From Purpureocillium takamizusanense (Eukaryota > Ascomycota > Sordariomycetes > Hypocreales > Ophiocordycipitaceae), in assembly GCF_022605165.1 (NCBI RefSeq), contig NC_063074.1:895501-959500 (forward strand): a stretch of 64,000 bases of DNA, read 5' to 3'. Under the pieces are notes generated by a model. The model was not told the DNA's origin, ran no database searches, and was given only the letters and a program-made list of their open reading frames with translations. Below are positions 23,101 to 32,881 of this stretch, one piece after another. A program made the position numbers and the translations under genes. The first letter of the stretch is position 1. The number at the start of each line of letters is the position of its first letter.

Positions 23101-23648
23101 AGACCAAGGCCGCCGCCGCGGCCGCGTCCTCGAGCACCCTTAATGTCGCCAAGCCGGGCCACGGCGGCCGCAACGAGAGCGAGGCGCGAGAGGCCCTCGA
23201 TGAGGTCCCGGACCTGCCCAAGTCACAAGGCAGCGAGCAGTCGTCGACTTCAGCGGCAGCGGTGGCTCCAGCATCCGCGGCGCTCCTCAGCGCACCTCGC
23301 GCTCACCCCCATCCTACGGACCGCGCCGACTCGGTGACGTGGAGCGAGCGCGACTGGATCGACAGCGATAATGAAAGTGACGCCGATCTCGGTACTGCTG
23401 CTGCCAAAGATGACAAGAAGCAGCAACACAAGGCCGCGCAGCAGCAGCAGCAGCAACACTCATCGCAAGCGGAGGGATCCCAGCCGCCGCCACCGCAACA
23501 GCAAAAGGGGAGCAGCAAGGACGGTCATGATGACCAAAAGCAGCAGCAGAGAGCGCTGAGCCCCTCGTCGTGGAACTGGGCCGAGAAGATTGTCGGCAGG
23601 GGCGCCAGGGGCCGCAGCAAGAGTCCCAGCCCGGACGCCAACAAGTAG
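20151..23648 (+). CDS. DUF676-family putative serine lipase
   Basis: Single exon, 1165 aa. Residues ~1-240 form an N-terminal beta-rich domain beginning at the ATG before LLLHQVGAVKIGEVV. The alpha/beta-hydrolase starts at HLVILTHGLHSNLGADM (~265). The nucleophile elbow is AHSLGGL with Ser457, and VVNDGIVP probably supplies the acid. The likely catalytic His is in the C-terminal block DAHNNIFVRRMFANAYGWPVIKHL (~925). Acidic and basic disordered inserts separate these parts, and the tail is Gln/Ser-rich ending KSPSPDANK. Yeast relatives (Rog1 and the lipid-droplet protein Yor059c) are lipases of membrane or storage lipids (family knowledge). Substrate not predictable. The C-terminal Gln tracts are CAG/CAA repeats. 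Confidence 0.87.
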   Translation: MLLLHQVGAVKIGEVVRYTVTYTPSQDRILPSPEKLFVRIRNTSAIALRAAFVHGPYTLSVAAYPSAFSPNERFPNPRRYGVPQHEPMLKAGGSWECELVVPDDIRQAAGTGRHGHFGKAPDHDAESASWVIEVSSQVIFSTSVAVGYELVVARDRKSLSLSGSLPVVGSQSQVPTPGRVADLQQSVGSKDGHHPAQPRGVFSRAVHITVEDTASLWNTPRLPGWDDAGEDRLQGRAGANKPVESVVKTGDPETKESSMPTKQKSVHLVILTHGLHSNLGADMLFLKESIDASAKQARTDAKARKRRERERAAAQRQDSHRPESTEGEDVKADQEPPESSEPKDDTDDEDDDHEQVIVRGYSGNATKTERGIKYLGKRLARYVLSMTFPDQPYLPLGKGAGEGFAEGLKGDHHHKYQEHEVKQAHKHSTIQADMDKARREKHQRPYKITSISFVAHSLGGLVQTYAVAYIQKHSPQFFEHIKPINFITLASPFLGLSNENPLYVKFALDFGLVGRTGQDLGLTWRAPTLARSGWGAIVSNLGESAHKKVYGETQPESKPLLRILPTGPAHTALKKFRNRTVYSNVVNDGIVPLRTSCLLFLDWQGLGRVEKARRDAGLVETMVGFGWAELTGTNMASLRPKQLPSNGEPSDSGTTTPRDHMRQVPQPSSDAITEDDRASLRSIPTPYAEEDDAPSPGTVEPSTGGPLSGFFNLFKSNDPPKEQPVSHKQKMILRRGQTMPLDQAPVSPDLSDTSSQSRQASKSGKATSGHEFEEGAQGVAVPPKTTFFESAGDLLNPSVPSVEYVIDPSKRPRTIFHDRVYHPVDIPPPPMKKRQATLRRKTFNRVGSVSQQSTTSGSSSPYPSVAHEDSLNSTKDYDDTVHTNPDRHPDEVVDGSNMRVEEKIARGYHRDLSWRKVLVKLEPDAHNNIFVRRMFANAYGWPVIKHLVDAHFSDSATARMRTEDEHLGERALDMNQPPDEHGAETKAAAAAASSSTLNVAKPGHGGRNESEAREALDEVPDLPKSQGSEQSSTSAAAVAPASAALLSAPRAHPHPTDRADSVTWSERDWIDSDNESDADLGTAAAKDDKKQQHKAAQQQQQQHSSQAEGSQPPPPQQQKGSSKDGHDDQKQQQRALSPSSWNWAEKIVGRGARGRSKSPSPDANK

Positions 23649-23693
23649 ATTCCTTTGGCCGATAATGACGTGCAGAAATACACGCACGCACCG

Positions 23694-23733
<40 letters not shown>

Positions 23734-24279
23734 CCCTGCCCCCTCGCAAAGACGGAGGACGGACGACGACGACGACATTAACCATGACGGGCCCTATATA
23801 CTAGTAAAGCGGCAGATCTTGACACACCTAGTATTCTGCGCGGCGCGAAATAGCCGTACCTCTGACCTAATACCTTACTTAGTACACAGAACTCAATTTA
23901 GCAACTACGTTAGATCCTGAACAAGATGCGACCATATCGCAAATGCGCTGGCAGTACGCCTTCTTCGCAGGGTGATGGAAGCAAACTTTTGGTTCCGTGC
24001 TGAGACGCAGAGGGGGACTCAAGTCTTCTTGTGTCACCTTTATTCATTGCTCATCATTTATTTACATGGTCGACGCCTGCTAACTGTGCCAAATCGACAC
24101 GCGCGCCAAAACTGCCGAGGTACCGAGTCTCCCGCGACTCTTTTGGCTCTGCGGCCACGGGTATCACAACACAAAAATGTAGAACAAACCCCACACATAC
24201 ATACAGCACATGTGTCCGTCCCTCTGAAAAAGCCTCGTATATAGTCGTCCCTCAAAGGGGTCGTAGAAGGTGGCCCATC
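23649..24279. other. intergenic, convergent 3' ends
   Basis: Holds the two 3' UTRs and a tetranucleotide array in the lipase 3' UTR. Otherwise AT-richer with nothing else recognisable. Confidence 0.5.
23693..23735. repeat. (GCCT)n tetranucleotide array
   Basis: About ten uninterrupted GCCT units, 45 bp past the lipase stop codon, so probably transcribed in its 3' UTR. Confidence 0.9.
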
Positions 24280-26348
24280 TCACGCGTTCAAATACGCCCG
24301 TCTTCTAACCTCTGCCTCCTTGATGATCTCGGCTGCCAGGCCCAGGCTCGGCGCCAGCGCCGCGTAGAGCTCGACCTCGGCAATGACCCCATTGATGAGC
24401 TCGTCGAGCGCGTCCCGGTGCGAGACTAGCGTGAGCAATATGCTCAGGAGGGACGGCGACATCGTGGCCCCCATGATGAGTAGCGTTTGGGACACCATCG
24501 ACAAGGCTCCTTGCCAGATATATGGCATGTGTCCAGCATGGCTGCGAAGAGGATCAGCATCAGTTCCAGGCAGCAGGCCGGGTGCCAACTTACTGCTCGA
24601 CAATATGCTCCAACTGCCGGATGCACGCCTCCAAGCACTTGTGGCAATAGTCACGAACGCCCGCATCCAAAACGGCCTGCTCGTTTTCCAAGACGGCTAG
24701 AATATATGGGCGATATATGATGGTTCGACACGCGAAGAAGCGCAGGCGCAAAACAGTTTGCACAGGATCGGCCAGCACAGTTCTGGCGAATGGGAACTGC
24801 AGGGGGCCTGGCAAGCTTTCATACCACTGGTTGAGCTGGTAATCAAGTTCGGCAACGACAGGCTCCAAACTCGTCGTTGATGACATCGAGTCCTTGGAGT
24901 ATATTAGCTGGCTGACCCTGTTCAACAGCCGCCTCAGCGCGATCTCTGCCAAAAAGTACCACAGCTCGTCTCTACCGACCCGCGTCTGCTCGTCAGCTTC
25001 GAAGCCGCCGGGGAGCCCGACATTTTCCTCGAACTGGACGACTCCAGAGTGGGGAAGATCTAACTCGGCCAGGAGATCGCTTTCAAAGAGGAGCGCGTTC
25101 CAGTATATGCGTTCCACGAGTTCTCGCTGCTGAAGAGGTATGCGATTCGGCGCCATGAGCAACAGCTGTAGCTTGGTGCTCGTGGTGCATAGTAGGTTCC
25201 ATGCCTCGAGAGGCCGAACGAGATAAAAGAGGTACGCGGCGGCCAGCAGGTGGCATTGCGCCGCGAGGACATTGTTCGTCGTCATCATGCCTGGCAGAAG
25301 GGACCAGGCGGCAGTAAAGTACTGCAGGCCGGGAGGGTCCTCGTGAGGCACGATACGCGATATGCTGCCCCGCAAGCTGGCCTGGCCAAGTGCCAGCACC
25401 AGCAGCACAATGCAGCTCTCGGGGCCTTCCCGAAAGCCGTTTGAAAGTGCGGTGCGATACTGGCTTTTCCATGAATACGGGTTGACGCAGGCGTACCAGA
25501 CATTGACCCGTTCGAAGTACGCCTCGATGTATGCTTGTGTGTTGGATAGGTCTACACACGGCGTCTTGGTCAGAGAATGAAGTGGTTCCCGGGCCATTTC
25601 GAGCTGGAGCAGAATCTGCGGATCGTACGGCCGGGATACCAGGTCGCGAATCAATGGCCACTGCAGGAGATGCATGGTGGCGTTGGTGTGACATTTTGGC
25701 ATGGTGGATATGTTGGTACCCGTCGGTCCACTGGTCCAAGTTCCGAATCCACCGTTGGGAATGACAGAAATCGCATTGGTTGGGTTCGCGAGGAGGCTGT
25801 TGTCGGCACTGAGGCCTGTGCCGTTGGACACTGGGGGGGAGCCCTGGTTGGCGCCGATGCCATTGTCTTGGGAGGTAGTCATGCTCATTTGCAGTAGGCT
25901 CTCGATGCGGTTGAGCTGCTCGAGGATCAGCTTATCGCCGGCGTCGAGCTTGACGCCGGGCTCGCGGTAGACGCATTCTGCACCCAGTTCCGTACAGAGC
26001 TTGCACTTGGGCTTGGTACCATCACAGCGAGACTTTCTCGAGCGACACACCTCGCACTACGACATAGGTTCATTAGCATTGCATGTTATGCGGCACCGTT
26101 CTGGGGGGGAGAGGGCGTAGGATTCTTACAGCGATAGTGGCCCTGCGGCGGGGGTAGTCCACGCCGGCGTCTATGATCCTCCGCTTGAGCGGGTTCAGGA
26201 TGCCGTCGTCGAGCGACGCCTGCGAGGGTACGCTCGAGCCAGTCTCCGGGGACACTGCAGCGAGGCCCGGGCGCGGGACCGTTCCGGCGCCGCCATCCCG
26301 GCCAGAACTCGAAGCGCGCCGAGCTTTGGCGTTTAACGGAGGCCGCAT
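24280..26348 (-). CDS. Zn2Cys6 transcription factor with fungal-specific (MHR) domain
   Basis: Exons 26130-26348, 24594-26056, 24280-24541; 647 aa. Residues 74-101 form a textbook binuclear zinc cluster, C-x2-C-x6-C-x6-C-x2-C-x6-C (CEVCRSRKSRC, then CKLCTELGAEC). A short coiled coil follows (LILEQLNRIESLLQMS). The middle-homology region runs from ~170 to ~600 (for example YIEAYFERVNVWYACVNPYSW, LFESDLLAELDLP, RLRFFACRTIIYRPYIL). The first intron sits immediately before the first zinc cysteine. Start is an ATG 73 codons before the finger. The target genes are unknown; the neighbour upstream encodes a lactonase-like protein, but nothing shows that it is regulated by this factor. Confidence 0.9.
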
Positions 26349-26622
26349 GTTGGAGGGCTCCGGGCCACCCAAGGCCGAAGGAAGGAGGGGGCACGCTCAG
26401 AGCGTCGAAGGCTGTCGTCGGCTTTGCTCGTGGTGGTTCGAAGATGGTCTGCGCCGACTCGGCGGCCGCTGGGCAGCGCCAGCGAGCGTCGCGACAGAAT
26501 AGGCAGCTCGGTTTTTGGCAAAAGGCCTTCGAGTCCGTGTCTGGCGTAGTCTTTTTCTCACACGCACGGGGCCTTCATATTGAGACGCGGCATCAACATG
26601 GGATGGATAGACGGACAGACGG

Positions 26623-26656
<34 letters not shown>

Positions 26657-28776
26657 AGCCGGGCGGGCGGCGGGCGAGCGAGCGGACGGACAGACGGACG
26701 GACGGGCGGGCGAGGCAGACGACTCGAGAGACGTCGCGGGCAGTTTGGAGCTGAGTCGGCAGCGGACCCAGGTCCCCGTCCGTGCTGGGAAAGCTTCGCC
26801 GCAGCCACTCGGGGGCGGTTGCGGTCAGTCGTCAGCGTGCCCGCCGGACTGGACGTCGCGTCGCACAAGTGAGGCTGCAGGGCTGTCGGGGCGGGCTGTT
26901 GGCTCAGTCGGAGAGGCCACTCCGCGTTGAAGGGGTCCTGTCCGTCCCAACCGCCGGGGCGGCAACAAACAGGATGGAGGTGGGGGGGGGGGGTTTGACG
27001 CGAGGCGGGATGGGAAGCGGGTGCGTGCCGGCCGGGTCTCTTGTTGAAGTCTCGGGGAGAATGGTCGTCTGGGATTCAGCAGATTTTCGGACTCGGGGTG
27101 CGGGCACGGAGCATGACAGTGCAGTGAAAGAAGGCACGGAGTGGTAACGAAGTAGGTACGCATGTACGAAGTAGGTACCTGCGTGAGCAAACGAGGAGAG
27201 GAGGGGCGCCCCGACCCAGTGTGCTTTCAGGGTTCTGCACCGGTTCCATCTGCAGCGGCAGCAGCAGCGGCAGCAGCAGCGGCACCTCCAAGCTACATAG
27301 GAACACTACTAACTAGGTTAGCAGCGCAGCAGAAACCAGCTGGAGCAATGGGGCTGGCAGGCGCAGGCAGGCGCGGTCGCAGGTCATGCAAGCAGTTGGA
27401 CCTAAGGATCAGCATCGTTCATCCGGGGTAAGTACCTTAGATGTAGGAGCGGATGAATTGCGCTCTACCAAAGTACGTCCCACGTACTTCGTACCACGAA
27501 TACGGACCACCACTTGTCGCTTCGGTAGGGTTAGTGCCGCGCGGGGAGGGGGACCCAACCGACCAACCCCAATTGGCTTTGGGGGAGGGAAGCCGTTCAG
27601 CCAGCGCCGCCCGGATCCTCCTCCCATCACCAGTCCATGACACTTCACCCGCGCGCGGTCCTTCGCATCATGCGGAGAACCTGGAGGTAGGGGGGGGGGG
27701 GGGCGGACAGTTCCAGAACTCGCCATGGCGCGGCCGGGCACTCTTCAGGTGAGGTGAGGGTCGCTCGCTCGTCTGCGGCGCCACCACCGCTAGGACCCGA
27801 GTTATTGCGAGCGAGGAGGAGGAGCCAGAGCCGACTACGCACGCACTAACAAAAAGAATACACATGTATGAAAAGGAATTAACTAGTACACGCATGCGCC
27901 GCAATAATCAATGTCCGTGGGTTCGCTTTTCCCCGGACTCGTGCTTACCTACCATGGAAATCACTAGGTACGTAATAAGTTACATACATACGAAGTACAT
28001 ACATACCGTGTGATGGGCAGCTGCTGGATGCTGTGCTGTCTGTGCCTGTGGCCTCGCCTCGCGCCCGCGTGCGAAGTCGGCGACGGCGGCAGCAGCAGCA
28101 GCAGCAGCACTAACACCGGTCAGTAACCTTCGACGGCATTAGTACCTACCAAGGCAGCTGAGGCGCCTGTCTTTTTGTACATAGGTCATGGTGCGTCTTG
28201 TCAGCGATTCATCCAAGCAGCAGAGCAGCTACCATCTATCCGTCGTCCATTCTGAAACACTTGCAGAGCCCGTCTTGTCTCGTCCTCTACCATCGCATGC
28301 ATAACACCTGCTGTCGAGCTTCAGCCGCAAGCCACGACCGGCGAACCGATGCGAGACATTGGCTCAAGACGTCGTGCCACCCGTCAGTCCGTCTTCGGCG
28401 GTCGTCATCTCCAAAAGGGAAGGGGTCCGAAAGGGGGCACTTCCCGAGCGGGGGAGCAGGGAGCTCCCGTCTGGGGTACCTCGTGCAATGCGCAGCCCCA
28501 ACCCAACAAACCCATGGGCGGCGGCGGCGGCGGCTGTTTGCTGTGCTGCGCTTCGGATCCGCGGGCCTTGAGCCGAACCGCCCCCAGTTGGCTGGCGCAG
28601 GCATGACAGAGCACACACACACACGCGCATAATAAAGGGGCCCAGACTCCTCCCCTTTCCTCCCGTGGAGTGTATTTATGCGTGTCATTTCCTCTACCGA
28701 GAGAAAAAAAAAACTATCTACGGATAATCATGCACGGCTCTACGACAACGTACGCTCTATTGCGCAGCGCCTCCCT
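26349..28776. other. long intergenic region, repeat-rich
   Basis: 2.4 kb with no supported gene. Contains a GACA/GACG array (26606-26709), poly-G runs (near 26985 and 27690), a GCA/GCAGCG array (27250-27283), a GCA array (28085-28111), a CA run (28614-28627) and three exact copies of TACGAAGTA or its complement (27165, 27485, 27989). Confidence 0.55.
26606..26709. repeat. degenerate GACA/GACG tetranucleotide array
   Basis: Perfect GACA units in the centre, with GACG and GGCG variants at both flanks, in the leader or promoter of the Zn2Cys6 gene. Confidence 0.85.
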
Positions 28777-30130
28777 CTATTCGTTAAAGATGACCGAGGT
28801 AATCTGCCCGCCCAGCTCCGTGTAGCCCACGAAGCCGCCCAGCTTGCCCGACTGCGGATCCCGCTTGATGAGCGCGACGCGGTTGTCATTTTGCAGGCCC
28901 ACGGCCACGAGAGTACCGGCCTTGTTGAGGGAAAACTGTCGCGGGTACTTGCCGCCCGCCGCCACCTCCTGCACCGCCGTGAGGCCGCCCTCGTCGTCGA
29001 TGCGGAAGTTGATGAGCGGATCCGAAACGATTTGCGTCGAGTTGGACGGGTCGAAGTTGGGCACCGTGAAGCTGTTTTCGTTGCGCGACGACACAATGGC
29101 GAACCTCTGGTCGGGCTGGACAAAAGAAATCAAAGGTCAGCAACTTAGCCCCGACAAAGGCAGCGCCAAAGACTCATTGGGCTTACCGAGACGACAATCT
29201 CCGAGGCGTACGCCTGCTTGGGCGTAGGCTTGTCCCAGCCGTGGGCGCTCATCACCCAGAGCTGCTTGAACGCAATCTTGCCGTCGGCCGGGTACGTCAC
29301 CTTGTAGCCAACGATCTGGCTCGACAGCTCCGTGACGAGGTACATGAAGGTGCTGCCGGCGCGCTTGACGAAGTCGACATGGCGCGGGCCAGAACCGGCT
29401 GGCGCGGCGACCGAATCGAGCTTGGTGGTGGTCAGGCTGTCGGCGCCGACGGCGTAGAGGCGCAGCTCATCGGTGCCCAGGTCGGGCACGACGATGAACT
29501 TCTTGGTCGGGTCGAGGTAGGCCTCGTGCGGGCGCGGTGCGGTCTGGCGGGGCGGATCCGCGGGCGGCTTGGTGAACTTGTACGTCTCCGTCTGGATGTT
29601 GACCAGGTGGGAGGGGTCCGTGGCGTCCCACGTCGAGAAGGCAGAGCCGCCGCTGCTCTCGTGTCAGCTTCCACGATGCCTCCCTCCAGTCGCTGCGCTC
29701 CCGACGAGGGAGTTGGGTTCTGTTCCACTTACTAGTGCGCAAGGGCCAGGCCATTGCCGCCCTTGCCGTACACGGCGATACTGACGGGGCCCGAAGACGT
29801 GTTGACCTTGGCCAAAGACTTGAGGCTGCCGTCGGCATTGGTCTTGAAGGAGGCGAGCGCGCCGCCGCTCGACTGGAGCTGCTCGTCGACGCAGTAGAGC
29901 AGGCCCTTGGTGTGATCGAGGGTGAGCCACGAAGGGCTCTCGCCGCAGCCCGACGACTCGGCGACCGTCTGGAGCTTTGGCACGGGGGAGCCCGCCTTGC
30001 AGGCGTCGGCGCCCACGTTGAGCGTCGTGACCTTGCTGTTGTACGACGAGACGAACAGCGTGCTGCCGGCGGCCGACGCGACGTGCGCCATGCCGAGCAG
30101 GCTTGTGGCGGTCAGCATGGAGCCGAGCAT
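28777..30130 (-). CDS. secreted seven-bladed beta-propeller lactonase-like protein
   Basis: Exons 29733-30130, 29187-29652, 28777-29115; 400 aa, all introns in phase. Residues 1-20 are a signal peptide (two Met, hydrophobic core LTATSLLGMAHVASA). The rest matches the 6-phosphogluconolactonase / carboxy-cis,cis-muconate cyclase fold (Lactonase family): ESPSWLTLDH, APRPHEAYLDPTKKFIVVPDLGTDEL, GSGPRHVDFV, KQAYASEIVVS, PDQRFAIVSSRNENSF and AAGGKYPRQFSLNKAGTLVAVGLQND are blade motifs. The family cleaves or forms sugar-acid or muconate lactones, but many fungal secreted members have no proven substrate. Acts outside the cell or in the secretory path. Stop is TAG. Confidence 0.88.
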
Positions 30131-32881
30131 GGTTGCTGATGGGGGATGGTTTGTGACGAGCGATGCCCTTGGCGATGTTGTAGTGTTGATGTTTTAAGGT
30201 GGAGGAGTTGCCACGCAGGGCGAGGGGTGGTGGGAGGACGAAGAGGAGGAGAGAGATTGGAAAGAGCAAGTGACTTGACTGCTATTGAAAGTGGTACAAG
30301 GAAGCAAGCAGCAAAAACGAAAAGGGAAGGGAGCGGCAGGGCGCCGGCGTTGCGAATATATACTGACCGTTTGACAAAGTCGCCCGCGTATGTGCGCGGT
30401 GGCTGTTGGGACGACCGACCACGGACGGACCAAAGGCACAGACAGACGAGAGCGACCCCACGCAAGGCTTGGGGTCGTTCGTCTTACAGCCTGGGCCAGC
30501 AGTAGTAACAGCAGCGGCAGGAAGCAGCAGGACTACCTGCTAGGCGCGAATGGTTGGTTGTGTTGGATGGATGGTTGGATGAATGGACGGATGGGTGCGG
30601 GCCGTGATTCAGGGCGCGAATCAGCAATCAAAGGCGAGGCGCTCGATGCACCCCCCCTCTCCTCCCTGCTCGTCGGCGTCAAGTTGTCGAAACGCACTGC
30701 CCGAAACAGGCCTACTGTGGTATTATCTGTCTGTCCAGGATCCAGGACCGGGTCTGCTTGCCTGCCGCCGGGGGGAGGGAGCCAGGGGAGAGAGAGCCGA
30801 GCCAACTGCTGGTCGTGATGGCTTGGAGCGTGAGGTGCAGACAATGGACGTGCGTCTGTGCAGTGCAGTGCAGTGCAGGTGCAGGTGCAGGTGCATTCGT
30901 TTGGGGTCGGTCGGTCGGGTCCCCTGGCCTGGCTTGGCCTAGCTCTGACGTTTGTGTTCGTCCGTTCCTGGATGGGGCCCCGCGGGGGCGGCGACCCATA
31001 GTACAGTAATAGTAGTAGTGGTAATATGCGCTGTATTATGTCGTCTGAGATTCATCAACCATCCCCCCCCCAAATCTGCCCCGGGCTTATGCCCTCCCAT
31101 CTCCCGAGCCTCCTACTAGTACAGTTATTAAGTTACCTAGTACGTAGTGGAACGTGCATCACCCCGACACTACCTACCACAAGGTTCCTCCTTGTCTTCC
31201 ATACCAAGTGTGGCCTGGTCTACTCTCCAGCACCCGCTGGTAACGTAGCAGCTCGCTACCGCTGCGTCAACTGTCCTGGAATACCGTCTGTCTGTCTGTC
31301 TGTCTTACTGCCTTGCATGCCCAAGCTGTGCCTGCCCGACCTTTGCACTGCCATTTGACTTGCACTCCGTCTGATCCCTCACCTCCGCCTTGTCAGATGC
31401 GCAAACATCTCGACGGCCCCTCCCCCCCCCTCCTCCACATCCCCCCCCCTGTTTCGTTTCGTCGAGTCCAAAACCGCAGGACTTCCAAAACCTGGCGTGC
31501 GAGCGGGCTGCGTTTGCAAAACACCACGGGGGTGGGTGGTTCTTTGGTTGGTGGCATGTCACTTGTCACTCACGTGGTTTCTTTTCCTCTTCCAAGAAAA
31601 AAAAACCACTCTCTCGCCCATCGTCGCTCCCCCCCCCTTCAACTGCCGGAGATTCGCCCCTCTAACTGCCACCAACACGAGGGCCACACAAACAGACAGG
31701 AAGGGGGCTCCGCCGATCCTGCTTCATTGCTCCCGCCAACATCACATCAAACCACCAACAACACCAACGCCAAACGCCGGACATCAGACACATACCCCAC
31801 ATAACCCGCCCGTCGCATCCCTGCAACTTGAATTCGCTGGGGTACTATGTGCCCCGTCACTTTCTTGGGAGCTTGCTTGCTTGCTCGCTCGGTTGATTTC
31901 ATCCCACATACGGATGTACAAAGTACGAATGTATGTATAACTAACTTACCAGTACCTAGTAGTACTAGTGGAAGGACTTCTCCCCCCCGCCATCGGTGGG
32001 GTGGTGAAAGAGGGACAGACCAAAAGACGGGTTTCATCCCATACTCTGTTCAGACCTCAGACGAAAGGGCGGCGCCACGCCCACCCCCCGCCTCCACCAT
32101 CCATCCACCCACCTACCCACCCTCTCTGTTCCTCCTCGGCGTGGACCGACGACAGCTTCCCACGAGGCAGCTTTCAGATCCCCCTCCTTCCCTGAGGTGG
32201 CACGGGACTCGGCAAAACAGCCCCACGAACAAAGCCTGCCTCCCCCTTGCCCCGTGCGTTTGCGCTTCCAGCCATGGTAAAGCTGCATGCATGACTCCCC
32301 TTACCCCCATCAACAACGACGACGACAAAAAAGACGGCCTTTCCGTTTCGCTCTTTTTTTTGGTGACCATGTCTGTGGCTTCGTTATGTGGGGGGAAAAT
32401 ACTAGTACTACTAGAAGTGATGCTGCAGGCAAGACACACAAAGAGACGCACACACCCCCCTCGACGTCGCATCCGAAGCATCGCTACCACGATCCGACAT
32501 GGTGATTGCCAGCCCGGATAAGCGCCACGGCATGGGTTGCCCGTCCATCGCGCGACCCATGACCTGCGCATCTCGTCCCATCGTGGGCTCCTCCCCCCCA
32601 CTGTCCGCCAGACCCCCACGGGCTCATCACACTTTCCCCAGACGGCAGCCCCATCGAGCCGCACGCCATCCAAGCCATCGCCGCCTGTCTGGGGAACAAG
32701 ATGCCCACGCTCCTTCAATCGGGATACGGACAAACAGGACGGACAATGCATCCGCTCTGACAACGTCTTGAATTTCATCACTGGTATCTATTCATCTATT
32801 TTACCCTTTTAACGACTTTGTTTCCGCCCCGCTGGTGTCATCTTCCTTGACCCGCTAGCCCCCCATCTTCCGCTTACCTAG
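30131..32881. other. long intergenic region
   Basis: 2.75 kb, no supported gene. It holds a GTGCA/GGTGCA tandem run (30858-30894), a TGTC run (31286-31304), several C-runs and CTAG/GTAC-rich patches (31120-31150, 31930-31975). A 222-codon antisense frame at 32113-32781 has no protein-like character. Confidence 0.5.
30858..30894. repeat. GTGCA/GGTGCA short tandem repeat
   Basis: Four 5-bp units followed by three 6-bp units in the lactonase upstream region. Confidence 0.75.

Noticed and set aside
24280..30130. Possible secondary-metabolite cluster around the Zn2Cys6 factor
   Set aside because: No synthase, oxidase, transporter or tailoring enzyme nearby; only a lipase, a lactonase-like protein and long non-coding gaps.
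32113..32781. 222-codon open frame on the minus strand downstream of CHO2
   Set aside because: No protein-like pattern; the CHO2 gene already ends at 32882.
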